From positions 1-64,000 of the forward strand of contig JAJJLU010003506.1 in the NCBI GenBank assembly GCA_023807065.1: 64,000 nucleotides of DNA, in the 5' to 3' direction. Each line of letters begins with the position of its first letter. Position 1 is the stretch's first letter. The DNA is from Isotricha intestinalis. Its lineage: Eukaryota; Ciliophora; Litostomatea; Vestibuliferida; Isotrichidae. Both the position numbers and the translations under genes were made by a program. Below, piece after piece: positions 9,354 to 18,060 of the stretch. The notes under the pieces were generated by a model that was not told the DNA's origin, did not search any database, and saw only the letters and a program-made list of their open reading frames with translations.

Positions 9354-10016
9354 ATGGATGTTTTTTCCTTTGATAAAGAAATAGAAAAAGTGAAAGAAAA
9401 TTTTGAGAAAATAAAAGATAAAATTAATCAAAAAGAAAAAAGTTATATATTAAATAATGGAACAAGTAAATTAGAATTAGACATAAAACATATATTAGAT
9501 GATTTATCATTAACAATAAAAAATTTATTATTAGAAACTAAAAAAACATCATCAATAAATATCCCATTAAAAGAAATAAATAGAAGATTAATAATATTAC
9601 AAAGATGGGGAAAAATAATAGAAGATTTAAAGCAAAATTATGATGAAAATATATATAAAAATTTATTAAATAATAATTTAGATATAAATTTAAATGTTGA
9701 AAATAATAATAATAAATCAAATAATGAAATTATTCAAATTACAAGAGAAAAAATTAATCAACAAGATAATATGTTAGATGAACTTCATTCTTTATTAACT
9801 GTTACTAAAAGTAATAATAAGGAAATTCATAATGAAATTAAAAATCAAAAACCTATGATTGAAGATTTAGATAAAAATATGGATAAATTAAATATGAAAA
9901 TTAAAAAAGAAACTAAAAATATTGAGAAATATGATAATAAAACTTCTAATTGTTTTTTAATTACTATTATTTGGTTTGAATTAATTTTAATGATTTATTT
10001 TATATTTGGTTTTTAG
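9354..10016 (+). CDS. Qc-SNARE, syntaxin-6/8-like
   Basis: 220 residues. The N-terminal half is helical, like the three-helix bundle of syntaxin 6. Residues about 135-197 form a SNARE motif of Qc type (DNMLDELHSLL, then NEIKNQKPMIEDLDKNMDKL, with the zero-layer Gln in the usual place). Residues about 199-220 form one hydrophobic C-terminal anchor with no lumenal tail, so it is tail-anchored. Qc-SNAREs of this group act in Golgi, trans-Golgi and endosome fusion. It ends in TAG followed at once by TAA. Whether it is closer to syntaxin 6, 8 or 10 cannot be decided by eye. Confidence 0.82.
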   Translation: MDVFSFDKEIEKVKENFEKIKDKINQKEKSYILNNGTSKLELDIKHILDDLSLTIKNLLLETKKTSSINIPLKEINRRLIILQRWGKIIEDLKQNYDENIYKNLLNNNLDINLNVENNNNKSNNEIIQITREKINQQDNMLDELHSLLTVTKSNNKEIHNEIKNQKPMIEDLDKNMDKLNMKIKKETKNIEKYDNKTSNCFLITIIWFELILMIYFIFGF

Positions 10017-10132
10017 TAAATTTTAAATTATATTTTGAAAAACAATATTTTTTTTTAAATAAAATAAAAAATATTTTTAAATATTAGTCTTAATTTTATT
10101 AATATTAAAAAAAATTTTAAATTTATATTTTA

Positions 10133-11239
10133 ATGGAATCTATTAAAACAAATATTATTCTTTTATCGGATTATTTGGATGAATATATGAAATTTTATCA
10201 AAATTATCTTATTGATAAAAATAATAATGAATTTAGAGAAAATTATAAAACTTTATATTTAAAAGCAGGAGAAGCATCTTCCTTAGAAAAAATATCAAAA
10301 TATTTATACAATAAAATGATAAATGATTTTTTTGAAATAATAGAAATAATATACAAAAATAAAGAAGACAATAATAATATATCATATAATAAAATATTTT
10401 CCAAAATATATGATTTACAAATGAGAATTCATTCTTTTTTAAAAAATTATAAATTAAATAAATTAACAATAGAAAAATATAAAATCTTAAATGATAATAA
10501 TAATATAGGAAATCCAAATGAAATTTTATTATTAATTCAACAATTTTTAGGAAGTTTACCGAATATAATTTTTATAATGTCATGTTATATGATAGATAAT
10601 TATTCCATTTATTTTTTTGAAGGAAATTTACAAATTTATTATGGTTGTTTACAATTAAATAGTAATCATCTTCAATGTTTTCCTGATTTAATTTTTAAAC
10701 CAAATTTTATAATATTAACTAATTTCATTAATGAAAATTGGGATAAAATTATTGAAAGAGAATATCCTATTTTAAATAATGATATTGATATTTTAAAATT
10801 TTTATATTATTTATCTATTATCAATGATAATTTGTTTAATGTTTTAATTAATGAAGATTTTATTTTTTTTCTTTTATTAGCTTATATTCATAAAGGAGAT
10901 TTAAATGATGATATTATTTCTTATATTAATTGTATTGTTCCTAATATTTGTCAAGAATTTAATTTTGAAAATGAGAATCAAAATAATAATATTTGTTATA
11001 AAATTACTAAAATTTTATATTCTGATAATGATTTAAATTTAAAATTTGTTCTTGAATATGAAAATATTTTATTTTCTTCGTTAAAATCTACTTTAGAAAA
11101 TGATAAAAATAATGATCAACCTATAACTAAAAAAAAAAGAGAAATTATTTTATTATTTACTGAAAATTTTTTTTGGATTAAAAATATTCATAGAGTTAAA
11201 GAAATTACAGAAATATTAAATAATATATATAATTTTTAA
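10133..11239 (+). CDS. hypothetical helical protein
   Basis: 368 residues, mostly predicted helix, with a more hydrophobic middle (LLLIQQFLGSLPNIIFIMSC). No signal peptide or confident membrane segment is visible. The pattern of helices, with alternating leucine-rich stretches, could be an ARM/HEAT-like or MIF4G-like solenoid, but there is no diagnostic motif and I recognise no family. It follows the SNARE gene by 116 bp on the same strand. It is intact, with normal codon use for the window, so it is probably a real gene. Confidence 0.65.
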   Translation: MESIKTNIILLSDYLDEYMKFYQNYLIDKNNNEFRENYKTLYLKAGEASSLEKISKYLYNKMINDFFEIIEIIYKNKEDNNNISYNKIFSKIYDLQMRIHSFLKNYKLNKLTIEKYKILNDNNNIGNPNEILLLIQQFLGSLPNIIFIMSCYMIDNYSIYFFEGNLQIYYGCLQLNSNHLQCFPDLIFKPNFIILTNFINENWDKIIEREYPILNNDIDILKFLYYLSIINDNLFNVLINEDFIFFLLLAYIHKGDLNDDIISYINCIVPNICQEFNFENENQNNNICYKITKILYSDNDLNLKFVLEYENILFSSLKSTLENDKNNDQPITKKKREIILLFTENFFWIKNIHRVKEITEILNNIYNF

Positions 11240-11525
11240 TTAAATTAAATAATTTTAATATTTATTTTCAATTTTTATTGTTTGTTATTTTATTTTATTT
11301 TTTCTTTTATTTTTAATAAAGTTCTTTTACTAATTTATATTTAAAATTGATTCTAGTAAAACACTTAATAAAAAATTGTTTTCCCAATTTTTTTTATTAA
11401 GGAAATTGCTATTTATTCTTTTTATTCTACTTAAATTAATTAAATTATTTTTAAGATAAAAAGAAATAATTTGATTATATTTAATTTTCTTTTTTTTTAA
11501 TTATCTTTGCTGATAATTTTATTTT

Positions 11526-11777
11526 TTAGGTTTCTTTTTTTATTTTATTAATATAAATATTAGTTTGATAATATTGATGATCATTAATATTATTATCAAC
11601 TATTAAATTTAATAAATCAAGAGTTACAGAACAATTATTTTTAATATAATTATAAGAAATAGAGTTTTTATTATATAAAAATAGATTTCCTTCTTGATTT
11701 TTTTTGATTTTTGAATGTTGATTATTTACATTTAATTTATAATTATATTTAAAATCCCCTTTGTTGGTTTCTAAAAC
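11526..11777 (-). pseudogene. coding relic downstream of the truncated delta-COP gene
   Basis: The 820-bp spacer 11240-12062 has no intact gene. On the minus strand 83 sense codons are open between two TAA codons with no ATG, and read like real protein (LETNKGDFKYNYKLNV, later CSVTLDLLNLIVDNNI). Further broken coding-like pieces in other frames extend up to the delta-COP stop at 12063. The relic could be the lost C-terminal half of delta-COP or an unrelated dead gene. I see no firm match to the delta-COP MHD domain. Confidence 0.3.
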
Positions 11778-12062
11778 TTATTTTGAATAAAAATTTTTGA
11801 AAAATAGAAAAATAACTTTTTATAATTTTATTTTTATTTTCTTTTTTTTTGATTTAATAATACAAATAATTAATATTTCTGTTGTTATATTTGAATTACT
11901 ATTTTTTTTATTGTGTAAAAACTAGATAAAAATTTTTAATGTTATTTTTCTTTTTTGAAATTAATAATCTTGTAAAATTAGATAATTTTTTATCATTTAA
12001 AACAAATGTTTGAAAAAAATAAAAAAAACAATAATATATATTTATAATTTGATTTAAAATAA

Positions 12063-12821
12063 TTATTTTTTACTTTTCAATTGTATTCCTTTAATTAATT
12101 TTTCTTTTTGTATTTTTTCATATTTTTCAATATTTGAAAGCAAAACAACTTTTCCACTTGGAGTTTTAAAAATTTTTGGTCTTTCAATTTGAACAAATTC
12201 AAATTTTTCATTTAAATGAATTTTATGATTAATACCATAATTATTATTTATTTTATTTTCATTATTATTATTTTTTTTATTTTCTTCTTCTTCTTTTTTT
12301 CTTTCAATTTTCTCAAATTCATTTATTTGTTTAATTAATAAATTTTTATCTTTTTCATTTTTTTTTTCTTTCATTTTTTTAAATTCTAATTTATCAAATT
12401 TAATCATTTCCACTTTAGTATGAATATCACCATAATTTTCATTTTGAATAAGACTATTATTAATCATTTCTTCTAAATACATAAATATTAATATCCAATT
12501 TTTTTTTATATTTTCTTCATTTAATCCTTCTTTACAACAATCATTAAAAATTCTATAAGAAATTTTTAATATTTTATTATCTTGAATAATATTTGAATTT
12601 AAACTTGTTATTAATAATAAATACATATTATCTGCATTTAATGAAGTGAATAAATATCTATAATTATTTGATTCAAATAATGTTGTTTCTAAGTTTTTAT
12701 TTAAATTTCTTATAAAAAATGAAGAAAATGTATTAATATCATTTTTTGTTATTGGAATAAAAGCTCTTGAAAAAATTATTTTTCCTTCTTTATTAACTAT
12801 TAATAATGAAACAATTACCAT
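12063..12821 (-). CDS. coatomer delta subunit, longin part only (truncated)
   Basis: 252 residues. The first 140 match the N-terminal longin domain of delta-COP: MVIVSLLIVNKEGKIIFSRA, then YRYLFTSLNADNMYLLLITS with NSNI, and a helical end with GDIHTKVEMI. A charged coiled-coil linker follows and then a short conserved-looking stretch ending LIKGIQLKSKK, which corresponds to the linker before the mu-homology domain. Full delta-COP is about 510 residues, and the C-terminal mu-homology domain is absent. Delta-COP forms the F-subcomplex of COPI with beta, gamma and zeta for Golgi-to-ER vesicles. The longin part alone could still assemble with beta-COP. Either this lineage uses a short delta-COP or the end of the gene has decayed into the spacer downstream. 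Confidence 0.78.
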   Translation of the reverse strand: MVIVSLLIVNKEGKIIFSRAFIPITKNDINTFSSFFIRNLNKNLETTLFESNNYRYLFTSLNADNMYLLLITSLNSNIIQDNKILKISYRIFNDCCKEGLNEENIKKNWILIFMYLEEMINNSLIQNENYGDIHTKVEMIKFDKLEFKKMKEKKNEKDKNLLIKQINEFEKIERKKEEEENKKNNNNENKINNNYGINHKIHLNEKFEFVQIERPKIFKTPSGKVVLLSNIEKYEKIQKEKLIKGIQLKSKK

Positions 12822-13028
12822 TAATTAAAAAATAATTATTCAAATTTAAATTATTTGTTTTTAATAAATAATATATAATTTTTATTTCATTTAGGTTTAA
12901 TAACATATTAAAAATACAATGTTTAATAGATAATATTTATTTAAAAACTCATATCAAATTTTCTTAAAAAGCTTAATAAAAATACTTTATATCAGATTTT
13001 TTTCTTTTTTTATTCAAAAAAGAAAAAA

Positions 13029-13853
13029 TTATTGCTCTTTTTTTACAATAATAAATTTAGTATTTAACTTATTATTAGTTAAAGATTCATTTAATTTTAA
13101 AAAATATTCTTCAATTTTTTTTTTTCTTTTTTTATTCGCTTTAAAAAAATCAATTAAATTAACAGCATTTTCCAAATATTTTTTCATATATTCTTTTCCA
13201 AATTGATTTTGAATTTTAACTAAATGACTTTCAAAAGAATTATTTTCTTTTTCATCTTTAAATAAATCTCTTGTTGATTTTAAATAATATTTTTCATACA
13301 TTTCTTCATAAGTAATATTTAAAAGTTTATTTAATTCAATTTTTGAATTCGGTATCTTATTAATTATTTTTTCGTTTTGAAATCTATCATGAAATTTAAA
13401 AGAAACTTTTTTTAAAATTTCTTTAATAGGAATTGATAATAAATTTTTATTATAATTGATTGTAATATTTTGAGTAATTTCACTATTAATTTTTTTAAAT
13501 TTATATTTTTGAAAACCATATTCTTTTTTTATAGTTGTATTTAATATATTAATAATAAAAGAATGAAAATGTGTTTTTATTTTTCTTTTAATATTATCAC
13601 AATTTAATCTTGAATGAATTCTTTCATTTGGTTTTATTATTATTAATTCATTTTTTAATTTTCTTCCTTTTTTTTTCAAAGATATTTTCATATTTGATTT
13701 TTTATTAGAATCTAAGTAAGGGATAATTATTGTAGGTTTATATATTTGATTATTTACTTGTTCTTTATTATCATTTTCAAATTCATCTATATTTTTTATT
13801 GTTGAATTATTATCTTCTTCATCTGTTGAAAGTGTTTTCCAAATACTATTCAT
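13029..13853 (-). CDS. hypothetical protein of a protist family with a DNIKRKIKTHFHSF motif
   Basis: 274 residues. The first 80 are acidic then basic and disordered. From about residue 80 a basic helical domain begins with HSRLNCDNIKRKIKTHFHSF, followed by ITQNITINYNKNLLSIPIKE and NKLLNITYEEMYEKYY. From memory, similar sequences with a D-N-I-x-K-K-I-K-x-x-F core are common as large families of unknown function in ciliates and other protists; this could not be checked here. The conserved basic helix suggests nucleic-acid or protein binding. No enzyme motif is visible. Confidence 0.6.
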   Translation of the reverse strand: MNSIWKTLSTDEEDNNSTIKNIDEFENDNKEQVNNQIYKPTIIIPYLDSNKKSNMKISLKKKGRKLKNELIIIKPNERIHSRLNCDNIKRKIKTHFHSFIINILNTTIKKEYGFQKYKFKKINSEITQNITINYNKNLLSIPIKEILKKVSFKFHDRFQNEKIINKIPNSKIELNKLLNITYEEMYEKYYLKSTRDLFKDEKENNSFESHLVKIQNQFGKEYMKKYLENAVNLIDFFKANKKRKKKIEEYFLKLNESLTNNKLNTKFIIVKKEQ

Positions 13854-14999
13854 TAACTAATAATAAATATTATAATGGTTATATATATTTAATAATTGTA
13901 CTATTAAATGATAGATATGATTTTTCTTAAAAAAATTAATTTGTATATAAATGTAATAAATTTATTTTTTATGAATTTTTATTTTAATTTTTTAAGAAAA
14001 ATAATACTGTAGATTAGTAAATTTATATCAACAAATTTATATATATATAATCTAATTTTAAAACTGATTTTAAATTCTTTCTTCTTTTTTTTTAAAATTG
14101 TAATTTTTGAAATTTATTTTTTTTACAAAGAATTTTCATATTTAATGTTAATTTTAACATTATAATAAATTTATGATGTTTCAAAATCCTTATATAAAAA
14201 ATAGATTAAAAATTAATTATTCTTTTTAGTAAACCTATTTTTTCTGCCTAATAAAAGGTAAAGTCACTTTTTTAATTAAATTAATTATTTTTATTTTATG
14301 TAAATAATTATTAAAATAAATCAAAAAAAAATATCAATCAAATAAATTAAATATATATATATATATATATATAACTTGAATAAATAAAAAGATTAAAAAT
14401 TTTATGCCTATTATAGGTTATTTAAAGATAATAAAGATTTAAATTGAAATATTTGGCAAAAATAAAAAAAATAAAACAAAAAAAAAATTGAAATTATTTA
14501 AACGTTTGTAAAATTTAACCTTCATTAAAATATTTAACATTAAATTTAAATACAATTATTACATTAGAGTTTTTAACATGACTTAAATTATTTCTTAATA
14601 TGATAAGAACTTCCTTTAATAATATTCATTTTATTATAATATAATTAGTGTCGTTTAATTCAAATTTATATTAAATAATTACTCATAAATATTTTCATTA
14701 TTTGAATATTTATCAATCATAAAAATAATGTAATAATTAATTCATTAAATATTATTTTATCATTTTAAATAAATCTAAATTCTTTTAATTGTTAAATAAG
14801 GCTATTTTGACTTATTATTAAACTATATTTTTTTCTTATTTTTTACTAGATAATAAACTTTAATTCTATCCAATAATATAATAATATTTTTCATATAGAA
14901 ATAACATTAATAAATTCCATTTTGATTTTTTTAAATGACTTATTAATTTTATATATTCTAATATTTTTATACTAAAATTAAATAAAAAACTTATAAAAA
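13854..14999. other. long spacer without a recognisable gene
   Basis: About 1.15 kb of sequence with stops in all frames. It contains a TA dinucleotide run at about 14351-14373 and a short inverted-repeat-like element, TGCCTATTATAGGT, at about 14405-14418, with a related TGCCTAATAAAAGGT at about 14246-14260. No RNA gene was recognised. Confidence 0.55.
14351..14373. repeat. TA dinucleotide microsatellite
   Basis: About eleven consecutive TA units in the spacer between two genes of unknown function. It has no visible role. Confidence 0.85.
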
Positions 15000-15497
15000 A
15001 TGAATAAAGAATTGGAAGAAAATAATAGTAATAATACGATAAAACCACAAAGAAAATTTTTATCATTTACAAAAACAAAAGCTTTTGAAAGACATCCTTC
15101 AGCAAATGGTTTATTGGTAAAAGATGATAGTGAAATAAAAAATAAAATTGAAGATACAAATTTTTTTTGTAATGTTGTTCAAGAAGAAAATGAAAATGAA
15201 ACAGAAAAAAATAATTTAGAAAAAATAAAAGATGAAAGAAAAAAATCTTGTTTTCAATTTCAAATTCAAAAAATTGAGGAAAAATTATTTCAAGATGAAA
15301 TTTTTTATACAAAAAATGAAAATTTAGAAAAAGAAAAAAAAGAAGGAAAAAAAGAAAAAATTATTCCTAATAATCATAAATTATATGAATTTTCAGAAGC
15401 TGATAAAATGTTAGATAAAGAAATTACTCAAGCTATTCAAAAAGGAGAAAAAGAAGATAATATTATAAATAAAATTAATGTTGTGAAAAAAGATTAA
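15000..15497 (+). CDS. hypothetical charged protein
   Basis: 165 residues with very high Lys and Glu content and no predicted globular domain apart from a short region near residues 29-43 (AFERHPSANGLLVKD) that is less biased. The C-terminal part contains EADKMLDKEITQAIQKG, an amphipathic helix. No family is recognised. The uninterrupted frame in a region of frequent stops, and an A-rich stretch just before the ATG as in other genes here, support a real gene. Confidence 0.55.
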   Translation: MNKELEENNSNNTIKPQRKFLSFTKTKAFERHPSANGLLVKDDSEIKNKIEDTNFFCNVVQEENENETEKNNLEKIKDERKKSCFQFQIQKIEEKLFQDEIFYTKNENLEKEKKEGKKEKIIPNNHKLYEFSEADKMLDKEITQAIQKGEKEDNIINKINVVKKD

Positions 15498-15790
15498 ATA
15501 TTTTAAAAATTAATTTATATAGAAAAATATATATGATAAAATTAAATGAGTTATTTTTAGATTAATGATTAAATTATTAAACATTTTGAATAAATATTTT
15601 TTTTATAAAATTACTTATTCTTTCTTTTTAATTTAAATAAAAACTTTTTTTAAAAAGAAAAAGTTTAAATAAGAACTAAAGGTAAATAACTTTTAAAAAA
15701 AATAATTTTATAAACAAAAAAACAATAAATTTATTTCATAATACTTTTAATATATGATTAAAATTTAAATAATAAAATGAATAAAAATAA

Positions 15791-16864
15791 ATGAACGAAA
15801 ATAATGAAAAAGAAGAGCAACATTATATATTAAAAGAACAAAAAAGAGGAAAGTATCTTTTTCATAGATGTCAATCAGCAAATTTATTACAAAAATATGT
15901 AGATCAAATAAACAAAATAAAAAAAGAATATAAACAAAGTCCAAAAATATATTCGAATAAATTTCGAAATTTAAATATTAAAAAGGATTTAGATAAATTA
16001 CCAAATTCAATTGATAATCATAATATAAATAATTCAATAAGAAAAATAAAACATTTAAATAAATCTTCTATTAATTTTTATTCAACTACTACAAATAGAA
16101 TTGAAGAAAAATTTAAAAAAAAAAAAAAATTTGTTCGTTCAAATTCTGCTTATGTTTCTTTAAAAAAAAGAAAAATAGTTTTTAATGATCAATTAAAACC
16201 AAAAGGTTTAGATATATATAATTCAATTTTTAATAATGAAGAAATATTTAAAAATAATTTAAAACAATATCAAAAAAATAATGAAAAAAAAATAGAAAAT
16301 TTATCTTCTCACAATATTGAAAAAATAATGAATTATAAAAAATATACTTCTGATAATGTTTTTAATCAAAATAAAGATAATAAATCTTTTAATGATAATA
16401 TGAAATTACTTCATTCAAAATCTCAAAGCGATATTTTTTTTATAAAAGATCAAAAAGACAATTTAAAATTCAAAATAAAAAGAAAACCTTTAAATTATAG
16501 TGTTTTATTTGAAAGTTCAAATGAAAAAAAAGAAGAAAAAAATCAAATAGGATTAATTAATCATAATTCAATTAAATATTATATATATAATCCTTCAAAA
16601 AAATCTTTTACAAAAACAAAAGATGAAATTACTCAAAATTCATTATTAAAAAGACCTGGTTTTAAACAAGCTTTAATTTCTAAATATTTAGAAAATAAAA
16701 ATAGTGGTAAAACAGCAAATGAAAAATATAATATATTTTATAATTATAATAAAAATATTTTCCATAAAAATAAAGAAATTTTATCTCAATATTCTGATAC
16801 TTATAAATCTTATAGAAATTTAAGTGATTGGCCTTTTAAAAAAAAAATGAAATTGAATGAATAA
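15791..16864 (+). CDS. hypothetical basic, disordered protein
   Basis: 357 residues, Lys/Asn/Ser-rich and strongly basic, with several short Ser/Arg motifs (FHRCQSANLLQ, KKFVRSNSAYVSL, LLHSKSQSDIFF) that look like phosphorylation or docking sites. No fold or enzyme motif is visible. In flagellates and ciliates such basic disordered proteins are often cytoskeletal, but nothing here proves it. The frame is intact from ATG to TAA. Confidence 0.6.
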   Translation: MNENNEKEEQHYILKEQKRGKYLFHRCQSANLLQKYVDQINKIKKEYKQSPKIYSNKFRNLNIKKDLDKLPNSIDNHNINNSIRKIKHLNKSSINFYSTTTNRIEEKFKKKKKFVRSNSAYVSLKKRKIVFNDQLKPKGLDIYNSIFNNEEIFKNNLKQYQKNNEKKIENLSSHNIEKIMNYKKYTSDNVFNQNKDNKSFNDNMKLLHSKSQSDIFFIKDQKDNLKFKIKRKPLNYSVLFESSNEKKEEKNQIGLINHNSIKYYIYNPSKKSFTKTKDEITQNSLLKRPGFKQALISKYLENKNSGKTANEKYNIFYNYNKNIFHKNKEILSQYSDTYKSYRNLSDWPFKKKMKLNE

Positions 16865-17230
16865 AATATTATATTATATTGCTTTATAATTTTTTTTTAT
16901 TTTTTTTAATTATTATTTAAGGAAAAAACCATAAAATTAATTTTATATATTAAATAAATTATATTTAAATTATATTTTCTTTATGCCTTTTACATCATAG
17001 GTCCTCAAATACTTTAATTATAGTATTTTGTGAACAAAAATGATGTTAAAACAAATATAATTTAACCTCAATGCAAATTATTATTCTTTATATAAACAAT
17101 ATTATAAGTTAAATTATAACATAACAATTTTACTTTTTTATTATAATCACAAAGTTTTTTATAAATATTGGTTTTTTTAAAAAAAAAGATAAAAAATATT
17201 TTAAATAATTATTTAATGTTTTTTTTTACT
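16865..17230. other. spacer between convergent genes
   Basis: No gene seen. It holds a less AT-biased patch at about 16982-17006 (TTATGCCTTTTACATCATAG) that resembles the GCCT/AGG element of the spacer near 14400. This is a 3' region for genes on both sides. Confidence 0.45.
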
Positions 17231-17967
17231 TTAGGAATTTTTATTTTCCAATGATAAAAATTGAGATAACATTCTTTCTAATTCTTCAACTCTTTTATTT
17301 AATTTTATTTTTTCTTCATTTTGATTTTCAATTATTAAATTTTTATTAGCCAATTCATTTTCTAAATTAGTAATAATATTTTTCATTTGTTCATTTTCAT
17401 TTTTTAATTTTTCATTAATTTCTTGAACATTAATATTTTTTTTCCCACTTTTCAATTTATTTTCCTTTAAATTTTTTTCTTTAATTTCTTCTTTCTCTAA
17501 ATCATTATTATTAATAACATTTAATTTATTTAAATTATTATTATTAGCATTATTTAAATTATTAAAATCTAAATTTTCAATATCTTGATTATTAATTTCA
17601 TCATAAATTTTTTGTGTATTTTTCCAAAATTTTTTTGATAATCTACTTTTAACTAAAGTTTTACTTAATACAGGAATTGGACCTTCAGGAGCAAATTTTT
17701 TATAAGGTTCTTCAAATCTATTATTTATTATCATATCTAATAAACTTATTGCATGTAAATTTCTATTTTTTTTCCATTCTAAATTATTTGTAATTTGACA
17801 TAATTTCTTTAACCAACTTTCTATTCTTAATTTATCTTGTTTTGAAAGTTTATTAATTCTTTGTTGAATGTCTTTTTATATATTTTATTAAATATATTTA
17901 TTTTACCTGATATTAATGCTATAAATTCTCTATCATATTCATCTGTTAATTGACAATCTTCTTGCAT
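17231..17967 (-). CDS. DUF4485 (CEP112-like) coiled-coil protein, two exons
   Basis: Exon 1 is 17907-17967 and exon 2 is 17231-17871, joined across a 35-nt GT-AG intron, giving 233 residues. Without splicing the frame stops right after residue 21. With splicing it reads SDIQQRINKLS and continues into a DUF4485 domain (residues about 8-90) with the family marks WLKKLCQ, KNRNLHAISLLDMI and APEGPIPVL. DUF4485 occurs in centrosomal proteins such as CEP112. The C-terminal third (from about residue 150) is a coiled coil. A start at the internal Met encoded at 17734 would lose half the domain, so the spliced start is preferred. Its start lies 93 bp from that of VPS8 on the other strand. Confidence 0.82.
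17872..17906 (-). other. 35-nt GT-AG intron
   Basis: Read on the minus strand it begins GTAAAATAAATA, ends TATAAAAAG and has no G inside. It splits codon 21 after its first base. Removing it restores a conserved DUF4485 domain, which is strong evidence that it is spliced. Confidence 0.85.
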
Positions 17968-18060
17968 TATTATTTAATAAAAAAAAATTGTTATAATTAA
18001 AAAAATAAAAAAAATAAAAATGAAAAAAAAATAATCCCTAATAAAAATATATTAAAAAAA
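17968..18060. promoter_or_regulatory. divergent intergenic promoter region, 93 bp
   Basis: Lies between the starts of the DUF4485 gene and the VPS8 gene. It consists of A-rich tracts on one side and T-rich on the other, with no known element. Confidence 0.35.
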
